Below, piece by piece: positions 1 through 9,635 of a stretch of DNA of 64,000 nt (positions are counted from its first letter, which is position 1; each line of letters begins with the position of its first letter). Location: NCBI GenBank assembly GCA_004144185.1, contig SEFP01000001.1, forward strand, positions 1,287,809 to 1,351,808, given 5' to 3'. The DNA is from Sphingobacteriales bacterium. GTDB lineage: Bacteria > Bacteroidota > Bacteroidia > Chitinophagales > Chitinophagaceae. The notes beneath the pieces were generated by a model, which worked only from the letters and a program-made list of their open reading frames with translations, was not told the DNA's origin and did no database searches. The translations under genes and the position numbers were made by a program.

Positions 1-1
1 T

Positions 2-952
2 GAGCAACTGGGTATTTATCCGTCGCATCAGTACGAGTTCGCCCGCCGTAACCTGACGTATACGGTGATGAGTAAGCGGAAGCTGCTGCAACTGGTAAAC
101 GAAGGCCATGTTTCGGGCTGGGATGATCCGCGGATGCCGACGGTTTCCGGAATGCGCCGGCGCGGATATCTTCCGGAAGCGATCCGGCAGTTTTGCGAGG
201 AAAGCGGCATTGGTAAACGCGATAATATTGTGGATGTGGGTCGGCTGGAAGCAGCCGTACGCGATCACCTCAACCAAACGGCACCGCGCCGGATGGCCGT
301 ACTCGATCCGTTGAAACTGGTCATTACCAACTATCCGGCCGGGCAGACCGAACTGCTTTCGATTGAAAATAATCCGGAGCGTCCGGAAACCGGTAGCCGT
401 GAAGTGCCATTCTCCAACGAGCTGTGGATTGAGCGGGAGGATTTTATGGAAACGCCGCCGAAGAAGTTTTTCCGGCTGGGACCAGGCCTCATGGTGCGCC
501 TTAAAGGTGCGTATATCGTGCGTTGTGAGGACTTCGTAAAAGATCCTTCCGGACAGGTAACAGAAATTCACTGCACCTATATTCCGGAAAGCAAAAGCGG
601 TTCCGATACCAGCGGACTGCAACCCAAAGGCACCATTCACTGGGTGAATGCCGCTACCGCAATTGAGGCCGAGGTGCGGTTGTACGACCGGTTGTTCCGC
701 GTAGAGAATCCGGCGGATGAAAGCGGCGATTTCAAAGAATACCTGAATCCGGACTCGATCGAATCGGTAACGGCGTACCTGGAGCCGGCACTGGCCGATG
801 CCACCTGCGACTATACCGATGGGATTGCCCGGTATCAGTTTCTCCGCAAAGGGTACTTCGCAGTCGATACCGACAGTACTCCAGACGCCATGCGCTTCAA
901 CCGTACGGTGGGATTGAAAGACAGCTGGGCCAGAACGGCCGTAAAAAGTTAA
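2..952 (+). CDS. glnS: glutaminyl-tRNA synthetase, C-terminal part (5' end outside window)
   Basis: This class I aminoacyl-tRNA synthetase charges tRNA-Gln with glutamine in the cytoplasm. The reading frame is open from nt 2, so the gene begins upstream of the window; about 316 C-terminal residues are visible, against roughly 550 for the family. The KMSKS-loop equivalent reads VMSKR at visible residues 21-25 and is followed by the family block GWDDPRMPTVSGMRRRGY. After it comes the two-barrel anticodon-binding region, with FFRLGPGLMVRLKGAYIVR and the terminal VGLKDSWA motif. Conservation is strong throughout. A rho-independent terminator follows about 40 nt after the stop, so it probably ends its transcript. 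Confidence 0.97.
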   Translation, partial: EQLGIYPSHQYEFARRNLTYTVMSKRKLLQLVNEGHVSGWDDPRMPTVSGMRRRGYLPEAIRQFCEESGIGKRDNIVDVGRLEAAVRDHLNQTAPRRMAVLDPLKLVITNYPAGQTELLSIENNPERPETGSREVPFSNELWIEREDFMETPPKKFFRLGPGLMVRLKGAYIVRCEDFVKDPSGQVTEIHCTYIPESKSGSDTSGLQPKGTIHWVNAATAIEAEVRLYDRLFRVENPADESGDFKEYLNPDSIESVTAYLEPALADATCDYTDGIARYQFLRKGYFAVDTDSTPDAMRFNRTVGLKDSWARTAVKS

Positions 953-989
953 GCCCGTTCCGACCTGTTCGTTTGACTCTTCGTTTGAT

Positions 990-1025
990 AGCCTTGCCCG
1001 CGACTCTGCCGGCAAGGCTGTTTTT
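990..1025 (+). terminator. rho-independent terminator after glnS
   Basis: A perfect 9-bp stem, AGCCTTGCC paired with GGCAAGGCT (990-998 and 1011-1019), is followed by G and a run of five T. It separates glnS from the bestrophin gene. Confidence 0.85.
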
Positions 1026-1073
1026 ATGTAGGGGGAGGTGTGGTTTTTTTAGTTCCGGAAACAGTCCTCCTTT

Positions 1074-1952
1074 ATGCATTCCTACAACAGCAAGCATTTT
1101 TTAAAGATCTTCTTCAGCGTTCAGAAAGGAGATACCCTTAAAGTACTGGCATGGCCCATTCTGGGGATGGCCATCTACGCTGCAGTAGTATATTATCTGG
1201 AAGTTCATTTTCTGCATCTGGATGAAGATTCCCGGATTAAAAACCTCAGCCTTATTCATACGTTGCTGGCCTTTGTACTGTCAATGCTGCTGGTGTTCCG
1301 GACCAATTCGGCCTACGACCGTTGGTGGGAAGGACGCAAATTGTGGGGGAAACTGGTGAACGACTGCCGCAACTTTGCAATCAAAATTCACATGCTCCTG
1401 GCGCCGGAGGATGCTGAAAACCGGTTGTTCTTCCAGAAGTCGATTGCTTATTTCCCGCATGCGTTGACCGAACATCTTTCTAAGACAACGACCGAAAAGG
1501 CACTGGACGTCGATTATTCCGATTTCGAATCTGGTATTCTGGTGCACGGGCCGCTGGAAGTCACGGAGCAGATGACCCGGCGGCTGATTCAGCTCCGGAA
1601 TGAAGGCAAGCTGACCGACGAGCAACTGATCTTTCTGGATACCCAACTGACCGGATTTATGGATGTCAGTGGTGGCTGTGAGCGGATCAAGAACACGCCC
1701 ATTCCGTTTTCCTACTCCTCGTTCGTCAAGAAATTTATCGTTCTCTATGTGCTTGCGCTGCCCATTGCATACGTGATCACAATTGGCTGGATGATGATCC
1801 CGCTGACGGTGTTTGTTTTCTATGTGCTGATGAGCCTGGAAGTGATTGCAGAGGAAATTGAAGATCCGTTTAACGGAGACGAAAACGATCTGCCCATTGA
1901 GAAGATTTCCCAGAATATCGAGCGTAACGTAGCGCACATTTTTGCTCATTAA
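1074..1952 (+). CDS. bestrophin-like anion channel family protein
   Basis: The 292-residue product is an integral inner-membrane protein of the bestrophin/UPF0187 (YneE) family. Bacterial members form pentameric ion channels. The family signature AYDRWWEGRKLW is at about residues 80-91, right after the hydrophobic segment around 60-76. A first hydrophobic segment lies at 24-41, and two more lie near 210-255 (FIVLYVLALPIAYVITIG, then MMIPLTVFVFYVLMSLEVI). The acidic tail EEIEDPFNGDENDLP is also typical. Length matches the family. It stands alone, after the glnS terminator. The ion carried cannot be read from the sequence. Confidence 0.93.
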   Translation: MHSYNSKHFLKIFFSVQKGDTLKVLAWPILGMAIYAAVVYYLEVHFLHLDEDSRIKNLSLIHTLLAFVLSMLLVFRTNSAYDRWWEGRKLWGKLVNDCRNFAIKIHMLLAPEDAENRLFFQKSIAYFPHALTEHLSKTTTEKALDVDYSDFESGILVHGPLEVTEQMTRRLIQLRNEGKLTDEQLIFLDTQLTGFMDVSGGCERIKNTPIPFSYSSFVKKFIVLYVLALPIAYVITIGWMMIPLTVFVFYVLMSLEVIAEEIEDPFNGDENDLPIEKISQNIERNVAHIFAH

Positions 1953-2090
1953 TTAGAGCGTCGGTTGGGTCGGGCAACTTACTGGGGTTATTTCATTGAC
2001 ATTCTTCTAACAGATACATGGCGTTTATTTTAGAAATGAATAACGATTTTTGCAGCCGCGAATCAACCAGGACTTCGGTCTTGAACGCTT

Positions 2091-2738
2091 ATGCCAAAAC
2101 GCTTTTTTCTTTTCCTGGTAGCCGTATGGGTCGGTTGTGGATTTAACGGGAACGCACAAGCCCTTACACAGCGCAATACATACCTGTATTTCTGGAATGC
2201 CCTTCCGGAACCAGCCGCAGTTGAACCTGCTGAAGCAGAAGCCGCTGTTCCGGAAGCGATTTTTAGTTTCGAAGCTTCCCAGACCGGCACCGGGAATTTA
2301 TTGACCTGGGACGTGCCGCAACCTGAGTCTGTATTAAGTGTGATTATCGAAGGCAGTGAAGACGGCCATCATTTTACCGATCTGGAATCCCTGCACGATG
2401 CCGAAGCCGGTGCGCTGGATGTGTTTTACGATGCGTCGCCCTCGGGTCGGCGCTATTATCGCCTTATAGCCAATTATCCGGACGGGCAGCAACGGTCGAC
2501 GGCTACGGCCTGGATTACCGCACCGGTTTTATTTGAAGTGCATCCGCCTTCCGAGGGCAATCCGCTGACTGAAGTGTACAGTGCCGAGCGCATTGAGGTC
2601 TATGATCTTCAAGGAGCGCTGCTGACCCAGGGCAATCCGGTGAATGGTCGCTACGAGTTTGACCTTCGTGGGTTGCCGGCCGACTGGTGCCTGATCCGTT
2701 CCGGAAGCAGCCGACAGCTGATTCAGCTCCGGAACTAG
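2091..2738 (+). CDS. exported hypothetical protein with sorting-domain-like C-terminus
   Basis: The 215-residue product starts with a clear signal peptide (MPKRFFLFLVAVWVGCGF, cleavage near NAQA-L at about 23-25). Residues 50-130 look like the Fn3-type module that often precedes T9SS sorting domains (NLLTWDVPQ, then IEGSEDGHHFTDLESL, then RRYYRLIANYPDGQQR). The last 50 residues have the pattern of a type A sorting domain, IEVYDLQGALLTQG, then LRGLPADWCLIRS, then a basic end. I infer export and possible surface or envelope location. No catalytic motif is visible. Two TTCCGGAA palindromes sit early in the gene. Confidence 0.7.
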   Translation: MPKRFFLFLVAVWVGCGFNGNAQALTQRNTYLYFWNALPEPAAVEPAEAEAAVPEAIFSFEASQTGTGNLLTWDVPQPESVLSVIIEGSEDGHHFTDLESLHDAEAGALDVFYDASPSGRRYYRLIANYPDGQQRSTATAWITAPVLFEVHPPSEGNPLTEVYSAERIEVYDLQGALLTQGNPVNGRYEFDLRGLPADWCLIRSGSSRQLIQLRN

Positions 2739-2861
2739 AGTTTTTTCAGGTCCTTCTGTTAAGTTATAGTATTCCTGTGTACCGGAACCTGTATTTAAGG
2801 CCCGATACGGATGGGCAATCCCAACTACGACCTACCTTCGGCACTACGAGCCCCTACTCTT

Positions 2862-3881
2862 GTGAAAGCCATTATTCCTGTAGCCGGTGCGGGGGCTAAA
2901 CTCCGTCCGCTTACCTATACCCAGCCCAAAGCCCTGATTCCGATTGCCGGCAAAACCCTGCTGTCGATCATCGTAGATCAGTTGCTGGAGGGCGGCGTCA
3001 ACGAGTTCATCTTTGTAATCGGGTATCTGGGTGAAAAAATCCGGGACTATGTAGAGGCAACCTATCCCGACCTGAACAAGCAATACGTTCAGCAAACACA
3101 CCGGCGCGGTATCGGTCACGCGGTATGGCTGACCCGGAATGCCGTCGGGCCCGATGAAGAAGTGGTAATTGTACTGGGCGATACCGTCGCCGAATATGAT
3201 ATCAAAAAGATGCTGTCCGCCCCGGTATCGCAGATCGCAGTCCGTAAGGTAGACGATCCGCGTTCGTTTGGAGTCGCGGAAATGGATGCGGCCAACCGGA
3301 TTTACCGGGTGGTGGAAAAGCCACTGATTCCGAAAAGCAATCTGGCAATGGTCGGCGTGTACTACCTGCGGGAGTCTGCCGCGTTATTTGGAGCACTGGA
3401 AGCGCAACTCGATCCGGTATGTGGAAAAGGCGTGGAAGAATACCACCTCACCCATGCCATTCAGGATATGATCCAGCAGGACATTCCGATTCATGCCTTC
3501 CGGGTCGACAACTGGTACGACTGCGGGAAAAAAGAGACATTATTGGCGACCAACGCGCTGCTGCTGAATCAGATGGCTGAGCAGGGCGACTTTCCGTTGT
3601 CACTGGCCGAACTGAATGCCCAGCATCCGGAAGCCGTTTTTATTCCGCCGGTACATGTGGCCCCCGGATGCGCTTTCCGGCAGTCGATTATCGGTCCCAA
3701 TGTGTCGATCGGCGAAAATACAACGGTCGCACGGGCCATTATCCGGGATTCGATTATCGGGTCGTATGCAGAACTGAAAGATGTATCGCTACATCAGTCG
3801 ATTATCGGAAATGATGCCTTTGTGCATGGAGCGTCCCAAAGCCTCAACATCGGCGACAATACCGAGATCGACCTGCGTTGA
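2862..3881 (+). CDS. sugar-1-phosphate nucleotidylyltransferase
   Basis: This NTP_transferase-family enzyme couples a sugar 1-phosphate to an NTP to give an NDP-sugar, probably for surface polysaccharide. The N-terminus KAIIPVAGAGAKLRPLTYTQ is the nucleotide-binding loop, followed by PKALIPIAGKTLL. VVIVLGDTV provides the metal-binding Asp, and EKPLIPKSNLAMVGVYYL is the sugar-binding segment. The last about 90 residues are a hexapeptide-type left-handed helix (SIIGPNVSIGENTTVA, then IIRDSIIG). I chose GTG at 2862 because homologues begin at this motif; an in-frame ATG at 2811 would add 17 unconserved residues. It is closest to RmlA-like thymidylyltransferases with a C-terminal extension, but the sugar specificity is not determined. 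Confidence 0.88.
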   Translation: MKAIIPVAGAGAKLRPLTYTQPKALIPIAGKTLLSIIVDQLLEGGVNEFIFVIGYLGEKIRDYVEATYPDLNKQYVQQTHRRGIGHAVWLTRNAVGPDEEVVIVLGDTVAEYDIKKMLSAPVSQIAVRKVDDPRSFGVAEMDAANRIYRVVEKPLIPKSNLAMVGVYYLRESAALFGALEAQLDPVCGKGVEEYHLTHAIQDMIQQDIPIHAFRVDNWYDCGKKETLLATNALLLNQMAEQGDFPLSLAELNAQHPEAVFIPPVHVAPGCAFRQSIIGPNVSIGENTTVARAIIRDSIIGSYAELKDVSLHQSIIGNDAFVHGASQSLNIGDNTEIDLR

Positions 3882-3936
3882 ACAGTTTTATCAATATTGC
3901 AATGCAGGAAGCCGATAGCGGCTAGTAAGGAAGACT

Positions 3937-4737
3937 TTAACGGTCTTTGCGGATGATCCACACATCCTGTTGCAATCCCCAGGACTGCGGGGTGCCGGGA
4001 GCATGCTGCATCAGCGTGGCCCGGCCTTCAAACAGACTTTTTACAAACGATTCCGGGTGGTAGGTAGCATACATCCGATGGCCTTCCTTGACCTGCCCCC
4101 GGATCACTGGTTTTCCGGAATCAAATTGTTCCTGTTCGGCCGGCAGCAGATTTTGCCGGGTAATCTGGCCGTGGGTCGTAAAGTAAAACAATCCACCAAC
4201 CTCTAAAACCCGTAGGATTTCCTGCATCCATAAGAAATGGTTTTCCTCGGACAGGTGTGTAAAAATGGAAAGCGCGTACACCAAGGCAAACTGTTGATCG
4301 GCAAATGGAAGTGGAGGCGTCAGGCCGTTTGGCTCAAAATGAATTTCCGGAAGATTGGCGGCGCACCAACGCACATACGCCGGATTGTAGTCGGAACCGT
4401 AGCAACGAGTGTCTGGAAGCAGCGCCGGAAAATGTCGGATCACTCGTCCGGGGCCACATCCCCAGTCGAGAATGACCTTCCCCCGCAGGTCTGTAAAAGA
4501 AGCTACGGCCTGTAAAATTTCAGTAGCTGTTTCTCGTCCGCTGGTATAATACCGCGCATAATCCATTCGGAACGTCTCATAAATCATGTATGGTTCCGGA
4601 AGTGCCAGGCTAGGGTGCTGCTTGCGAAACGCTTGATTCTGATCCCGTGCTTGGGTTGCGGCCATCCGGTACCGGAGGAAATCCACAAAATAAATCAACC
4701 CCAGACGGCGCAGCAGCTGGGCAAGCGTTTGCTTCAT
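3937..4737 (-). CDS. class I SAM-dependent methyltransferase
   Basis: The 266-residue product has a Rossmann methyltransferase core. Motif I, VILDWGCGPGRVI, is at about residues 88-100, the acidic motif II is CYGSDYNPAYV, and LPFADQQFALVYALSIFTHL gives the post-motif. RVLEVGGLFYFTTHG is the motif III strand. An N-terminal stretch of about 85 residues precedes the core. The gene stands alone and is convergent with the nucleotidylyltransferase gene, so the neighbourhood does not reveal its substrate. Confidence 0.85.
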   Translation of the reverse strand: MKQTLAQLLRRLGLIYFVDFLRYRMAATQARDQNQAFRKQHPSLALPEPYMIYETFRMDYARYYTSGRETATEILQAVASFTDLRGKVILDWGCGPGRVIRHFPALLPDTRCYGSDYNPAYVRWCAANLPEIHFEPNGLTPPLPFADQQFALVYALSIFTHLSEENHFLWMQEILRVLEVGGLFYFTTHGQITRQNLLPAEQEQFDSGKPVIRGQVKEGHRMYATYHPESFVKSLFEGRATLMQHAPGTPQSWGLQQDVWIIRKDR

Positions 4738-4980
4738 ATCCGGTAAATGTAAGGCATCAACCTAAGATCCATGTACTGCTGCCGGAAATAGAAGATTAAG
4801 TATAATACAATAAGTTACTGGATGGACTTATGGTTTAGCCAAAAGGATATTTTTTACATCTGGGCTACTAAATGTCGATTTTGAACCCCATTTTAATGAA
4901 TTATGATGGCGGGAGATTAGAATTTCAGCAAAATTTTGTTCTGCTAGCTTAAAAAAGATGGTAAGGCAGCCATAAAAAGC

Positions 4981-4988
4981 TACTTTTG
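4981..4988 (+). promoter_or_regulatory. Bacteroidetes-type -7 box upstream of glnA
   Basis: TACTTTTG matches the TAnnTTTG -7 consensus exactly and lies 15 nt before the glnA start codon. No good -33 TTTG is seen at the expected distance (the best is GATG), so the promoter may need an activator. The 4738-5003 interval is AT-rich and otherwise holds nothing I recognise. Confidence 0.5.
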
Positions 4989-5003
4989 CACAAATCGTAA
5001 TCC

Positions 5004-7196
5004 ATGAATAATCATCGTTTCGCTGCTTTGAAAGAAGTAGCCAATCAGAAAGTGAAAATTGGACACTATAACGGTAAAAAGATCACCCATCTGTTTGCCT
5101 GCAATGTTTTCAACGCTAAAGCGGCCCGCGAATGGCTGAGCGATGAAGCTTATAAAAGCCTGATGCACTCCATTAAGTCCGGCAATAAACTGGAGCGCCG
5201 GATGGCCGATGGGATTGCTGCGGGTCTGAAAGCCTGGGCCGAGGAAAAAGGTGCTACGCACTATACCCACTGGTTTCAGCCGCTGACCGGCACAACAGCT
5301 GAAAAGCATGATTCCTTTTTTACCATTAAAGGGGATGGAACGGCCATAGAAGAGTTTGATGGGAATGCCTTAATCCAGCAGGAACCGGATGCGTCTTCGT
5401 TCCCCAATGGTGGCATCCGGGCGACGTTTGAGGCCCGTGGGTATACGGCCTGGGACCCGTCTTCACCAGCCTTTATCGTAGAAACAGGTTACGGAAAAAC
5501 ACTTTGTATTCCTACGATTTTCATCGCGTATTCGGGTGAAAGTCTGGACCACAAAGCGCCGCTTCTGAAGAGTCTGGCAGAGCTGAATACGGCTGCTGTA
5601 GACGTCTGTCACTACTTCGATAAGAATGTCAGTAAGGTTACGGCTACGCTAGGGTGGGAGCAGGAGTACTTTATCGTCGATGAAAATCTGGCAGATGCCC
5701 GTCCCGATCTGATGATGTGTGGCCGGACGCTGGTAGGACATTCTCCGGCCAAAGGTCAACAGCTGGAAGACCATTATTTCGGTGCGATTCCGGAACGGCT
5801 GTTTGAATACATGCAGGACTTTGAAGCGGAAGCCTATAAGGTGGGCATTCCGCTTCGGACCCGTCACAATGAGGTCGCTCCCGGTCAGTTTGAATGTGCA
5901 CCTATTTTCGAAGAATGCAACATCGCAGTTGATCACAACTCGTTGTTAATGGACACGATGCATCGGGTGGCGAAGCGTCATAAATTGAAAGTATTGCTGC
6001 ACGAAAAGCCATTTGCGGGTGTAAACGGCAGTGGCAAGCATAACAACTGGAGTCTTTCAACCGATACGGGTGTAAACCTGCTGGCACCGGGTAAGACTCC
6101 CCGGACCAACCTGATGTTCCTGACCTTTTTTGTGAATACGATCAAGGCGGTACACGACTATGCAGATCTGCTGCGTGCAGCGATTGCCTCTGCCTCCAAC
6201 GATCATCGTCTGGGAGCCAACGAAGCACCTCCTGCCATTATGTCTGTGTACTTGGGAAGCTATCTCACCAAGGTGCTGGACGAAATCGAAGAGCGTGTAA
6301 CCGAAAAATTCAGCGAGCAGGATGAAGCCATTCTGAAGCTGGACATCCACAAGCAGATTCCGGAATTGCTGCTCGACAATACCGACCGCAACCGGACCTC
6401 TCCGTTTGCATTTACCGGCAATAAATTTGAATTCCGCGCAGTCGGTTCGTCAGCCAACTGTGCCGGTCCGATGGTCGTTCTGAATACGATTGTTACGGCT
6501 ACGCTGAAGAAATTTAAACAAGAAGTAGACGGGCTGATCCGGAAAGGCGAGAAAAAAGAAATCGCTATTCTTCATGTCCTGCAATCGTACATCCGGGATT
6601 CGAAAGTTATCCGGTTTGAAGGTGATAACTACAGCGACGAGTGGGCCGAAGAAGCGGCTCAGCGCGGACTCTCCAATTTCAAAACCACTCCGGAAGCACT
6701 GGGTGCGTTCGTGACCGAGTCATCCAAAGAGCTGTTTATTCAGAACGGGATTTACTCCGAGCGGGAGCTGGAGGCGCGTTATGAGATTATGCTGGAAGAA
6801 TATGTAAAAAAAGTTCAGATTGAAGCTCGGATCCTGGGCTTCCTGGCAACCAGTCATATTCTACCGGCTTCTATTGCATATCAAAATGAGCTGATCACAA
6901 ACGTAACCGGTTTGAAGTCTCTCGGCCTTGCAGAAGACTCGTATCGGAGCCAGCTGAACATCCTGAAAGTAACGTCTAATCACATTCAGGAGATTAATGA
7001 TAACGTAGAGGCGATGATTGCCGCCCGGAAAGTGGCCAACAAAGAAGAAAATATGCATCAGCGTGCGGATGAATATTGCCATCAGGTAAAACCGTACTTT
7101 GATAAAATCCGGTATCATGCCGATAAGCTGGAACTGATTGTGGATGATAAGTTGTGGCCGCTGCCGAAATACCGCGAACTGCTGTACATCCGGTAA
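5004..7196 (+). CDS. glnA: glutamine synthetase type III
   Basis: The enzyme makes glutamine from glutamate, ammonia and ATP. Its 730 residues match the length of the GSIII (GlnN) class typical of Bacteroidetes and cyanobacteria, much longer than GSI or GSII. The GSIII-specific N-terminal domain fills about residues 1-210. WEQEYFIVD at about 218-226 carries metal-binding Glu. VAPGQFECAPIFEECNIAVD and NGSGKHNNWSLSTD (about 340) form the ammonium/glutamate and ATP sites. EFRAVGSSANCAGP is the late substrate loop. The gene is monocistronic: an upstream -7 box and a strong downstream terminator bracket it. Confidence 0.97.
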   Translation: MNNHRFAALKEVANQKVKIGHYNGKKITHLFACNVFNAKAAREWLSDEAYKSLMHSIKSGNKLERRMADGIAAGLKAWAEEKGATHYTHWFQPLTGTTAEKHDSFFTIKGDGTAIEEFDGNALIQQEPDASSFPNGGIRATFEARGYTAWDPSSPAFIVETGYGKTLCIPTIFIAYSGESLDHKAPLLKSLAELNTAAVDVCHYFDKNVSKVTATLGWEQEYFIVDENLADARPDLMMCGRTLVGHSPAKGQQLEDHYFGAIPERLFEYMQDFEAEAYKVGIPLRTRHNEVAPGQFECAPIFEECNIAVDHNSLLMDTMHRVAKRHKLKVLLHEKPFAGVNGSGKHNNWSLSTDTGVNLLAPGKTPRTNLMFLTFFVNTIKAVHDYADLLRAAIASASNDHRLGANEAPPAIMSVYLGSYLTKVLDEIEERVTEKFSEQDEAILKLDIHKQIPELLLDNTDRNRTSPFAFTGNKFEFRAVGSSANCAGPMVVLNTIVTATLKKFKQEVDGLIRKGEKKEIAILHVLQSYIRDSKVIRFEGDNYSDEWAEEAAQRGLSNFKTTPEALGAFVTESSKELFIQNGIYSERELEARYEIMLEEYVKKVQIEARILGFLATSHILPASIAYQNELITNVTGLKSLGLAEDSYRSQLNILKVTSNHIQEINDNVEAMIAARKVANKEENMHQRADEYCHQVKPYFDKIRYHADKLELIVDDKLWPLPKYRELLYIR

Positions 7197-7230
7197 TACC
7201 CGAATGAACAGGTCTCCGGAACCATTAAAA

Positions 7231-7263
7231 AAGGAACGCCCTTGAATGGGGCGTTCCTTTTTT
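7231..7263 (+). terminator. rho-independent terminator after glnA
   Basis: An 11-bp stem, AAGGAACGCCC paired with GGGCGTTCCTT around a 7-nt loop, is flanked by an A-run and a T-run, so it may work in both directions. Confidence 0.92.
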
Positions 7264-7383
7264 GGCATAGGTGATAGGAAGAATTCTAAACTTCATGGAG
7301 GTTACTTTTTGCACTATTTGGTATAAACAGCGGGCACCGGAAGTTCCGGAACCTGCTTTAACCCTCTTATTAAAAAACGACCT

Positions 7384-7941
7384 ATGAAAAAGATCATTCT
7401 TTCTGGCCTCGCCCTCAGCGCCCTGGCATTCACATCATGCAACGCTACTAACGAAGAGAACACCACTGTCAACGACACTGCTGTTGTTGCTACTGATGGC
7501 ATGGTTGCTCCTGCTACCACCACTACTACGACGACCCGTACCATTACTATGGACGAGAAAGGCAACCCGTATGGTACGATCTACAGCACCGACGGTACGG
7601 TGAAAATGATGGGTAAAGGCTATAAAATGGATGACAAAGGCAATCCAACCGGTACTACTTACAACACTGATGGAACTGTAAACGTAATGGGTATGGAAGT
7701 GTATCCTGACGGCAACACGACCAACAGCGCTGCACAAGGCGAAACGATCACCCTTGATGGCCGTGTGAACGACCGCGATGGCGACGGTAAAGTCGGCACT
7801 GCTGAAGTAAAAGAAGCTGCTCAGAACGTAGGTAATACTGTTGAGAAAGGTGCCAAGAAAGTAGGCAACGCAGTAGAAAAAGGCGCCAAAGAAGTAAAAG
7901 GCGAATACAAAGACGTCCGCGACGGTCAGAACAACCACTAG
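7384..7941 (+). CDS. lipoprotein with internal repeats and EF-hand-like loop
   Basis: The 185-residue product has a lipoprotein signal peptide with lipobox AFTSC (Cys19). A Thr-rich linker (residues 45-53) leads into two copies of a short repeat, DEKGNPYGTIYSTDGTVKMM and DDKGNPTGTTYNTDGTVNVM. NDRDGDGKVGTAE then resembles an EF-hand/dockerin calcium loop. The C-terminal 50 residues are charged amphipathic repeats (NVGNTVEKGAKKVGNAVEKG), as in YtxH-like or stress-related proteins. I infer a periplasm-facing outer- or inner-membrane lipoprotein; its function is unknown. Its own terminator follows directly. Confidence 0.75.
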   Translation: MKKIILSGLALSALAFTSCNATNEENTTVNDTAVVATDGMVAPATTTTTTTRTITMDEKGNPYGTIYSTDGTVKMMGKGYKMDDKGNPTGTTYNTDGTVNVMGMEVYPDGNTTNSAAQGETITLDGRVNDRDGDGKVGTAEVKEAAQNVGNTVEKGAKKVGNAVEKGAKEVKGEYKDVRDGQNNH

Positions 7942-7962
7942 GCTGATTCACGTAAAAATTGC

Positions 7963-7993
7963 AAAGCCGCTCTTTTAAAAGAGCGGCTTTTTT
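7963..7993 (+). terminator. rho-independent terminator after the lipoprotein gene
   Basis: A perfect 14-bp inverted repeat, AAAGCCGCTCTTTT and its complement, is followed by T residues. It overlaps the earliest possible start (7959) of the next frame and argues for the later start at 8028. Confidence 0.9.
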
Positions 7994-8027
7994 ATGGGCT
8001 TCCGGAAAGGCCGCTTTTCTTTGCACC

Positions 8028-9635
8028 ATGCTCCGCTCCAGAACACCGGCCCAATGGGCTGTTTCAATTAGCTTGTGCCTGATGGCCTGCTGTATGGTCT
8101 GGATAGCACCGCATTTTTCCATGAGCGGTGATGAGCTGTCTCAAATGCGGATCGGCCACAATACCTATCAATACCTGGGCCGCACGCTGGGGGTGTTGCC
8201 AGGCACTACGCAAGACATTCCATTAAGCTACTACAGTGGCTTTTTCGGGGTGGTCACGACCTGGATTGCCTCCTGGGTTCCGGAATGGGACGAAGTGCTG
8301 ATCCGGCATGTCTGTTGCGCGCTGACCGGATTCGGGACCTTGGTTTTTACCGGTAAGTGTGCCCGGTTGCTGGGCGGAAGGAACGCCCAACTAATGGCCA
8401 TCTGGTTGCTGTTTTGCTCACCGCGGTTTCTGGGTGCGGCCATGAACAACTCCAAAGACATCCCGTTTGCATTGGGCATGACGGCCTCGGCCTACTACCT
8501 GCTTTGTATTGTACAGTCGGCTCCGGTACTGAAACGCCGGCATCTGATTGGACTGTTTGCAGGCCTTTTTACCGCCCTGGCCATTCGCATCGGCGGGGTG
8601 TTTTTTGGACTTTATGTGGTTCTGACCTGGAGCTATCTGGTGGTTACCTATCGGCGAAGCCATCCGGCTTATCTTAAAAAACTGACCTGGGTACTGCTGT
8701 TCGTGGCGGTCAGCGCACTGACGCTGAGTTTCATCTTTCTGCCGGGTGTCTGGAGCAATCCGGTATTGATCGCTGCAAAGGCCGTCCACCGCTTTTCGAA
8801 CTACAGCATTGCCCTGACAATGCTGTATCAGGGACGTGATCTTCCAACCGTGGCTCCGCCCTGGCATTATCTACCAGTCTGGATCGGGATCACCATTCCG
8901 GTAATCGTGCTGCTTTTATTTGGGCTGGCAGTAGCGCGGATATTCCGGAAGCCACGCCCGGAAACAGTCCTGCTGCTGCTAATGGTTCTGCTGCCCTGGC
9001 TGTTTGCCGTCATCAATCAGTCGGCCGTGTACGACTCTTGGCGGCAGTATTATTTCCTGTATCCACCGATGGTGGTCTTGGCCGGTGAAACGGCTTCACA
9101 CCTGTACCGGAACGCGCAACAGTCCATATCAAAAAGCCTTATTTCCGGATTCCTGGTTGCCGGACTGCTGCTTCCTGTTTGCTGGAGCGTCCGGAATCAC
9201 CCGCTGGAACACGTCTATTTTAATGAGTTGACTGGTGGCATCAAAGGCGCTTACGGCCGTTTCGAAACCGACTACTATGGCGACGGGCTCAAAACCGCCA
9301 GCGAAAAGCTGCTGCTTCACCTCCACCGGGAAGGTGCGGATTCAGTTATTGTGGCCGAAAACACGCCCACCCAGTTGGGCTACTACCTGCGAAAGGCAAA
9401 TCCCCGGATCAAGGTAGTTCACTTCCCGTACGAGAACCGGCAGGCGGTTGACTGGGAGTATGGGGTATTCAGCACCCGGGGAATCGACAGTTTCCGGAAA
9501 CGAAGCGACTGGCCCCCCCAGCATAGGATTGATTCGGTAATGGCAGACGGCGTTCTGCTCTTTGCCATTGTGAAAAACTCAGTCAGGACCACTGCCTCGG
9601 ATACGCCTACGGCCGGATATAGAGGTACGCGCTGA
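8028..9635 (+). CDS. GT-C fold membrane glycosyltransferase (GT39/ArnT-like)
   Basis: The 535-residue product is a polytopic membrane protein with about ten hydrophobic segments. The first extracytoplasmic loop carries MSGDELSQMR at about residues 30-40, the acidic D-E motif typical of GT-C glycosyltransferases that use polyprenyl-phosphate sugars. FCSPRFLGAAMNNSKDIPFA and the long C-terminal soluble domain (about 410-535) fit GT39-like enzymes. I chose ATG 8028 over 7959 because the earlier start lies inside a terminator. Its last 29 nt overlap the convergent PAP2-like gene. Donor and acceptor are unknown; lipid or surface glycan modification is likely. Confidence 0.75.
   Translation: MLRSRTPAQWAVSISLCLMACCMVWIAPHFSMSGDELSQMRIGHNTYQYLGRTLGVLPGTTQDIPLSYYSGFFGVVTTWIASWVPEWDEVLIRHVCCALTGFGTLVFTGKCARLLGGRNAQLMAIWLLFCSPRFLGAAMNNSKDIPFALGMTASAYYLLCIVQSAPVLKRRHLIGLFAGLFTALAIRIGGVFFGLYVVLTWSYLVVTYRRSHPAYLKKLTWVLLFVAVSALTLSFIFLPGVWSNPVLIAAKAVHRFSNYSIALTMLYQGRDLPTVAPPWHYLPVWIGITIPVIVLLLFGLAVARIFRKPRPETVLLLLMVLLPWLFAVINQSAVYDSWRQYYFLYPPMVVLAGETASHLYRNAQQSISKSLISGFLVAGLLLPVCWSVRNHPLEHVYFNELTGGIKGAYGRFETDYYGDGLKTASEKLLLHLHREGADSVIVAENTPTQLGYYLRKANPRIKVVHFPYENRQAVDWEYGVFSTRGIDSFRKRSDWPPQHRIDSVMADGVLLFAIVKNSVRTTASDTPTAGYRGTR

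Noticed and set aside
1281..1949. A 222-codon minus-strand frame opposite the bestrophin gene
   Set aside because: The plus-strand product is a well-conserved family; the antisense product has no motif.
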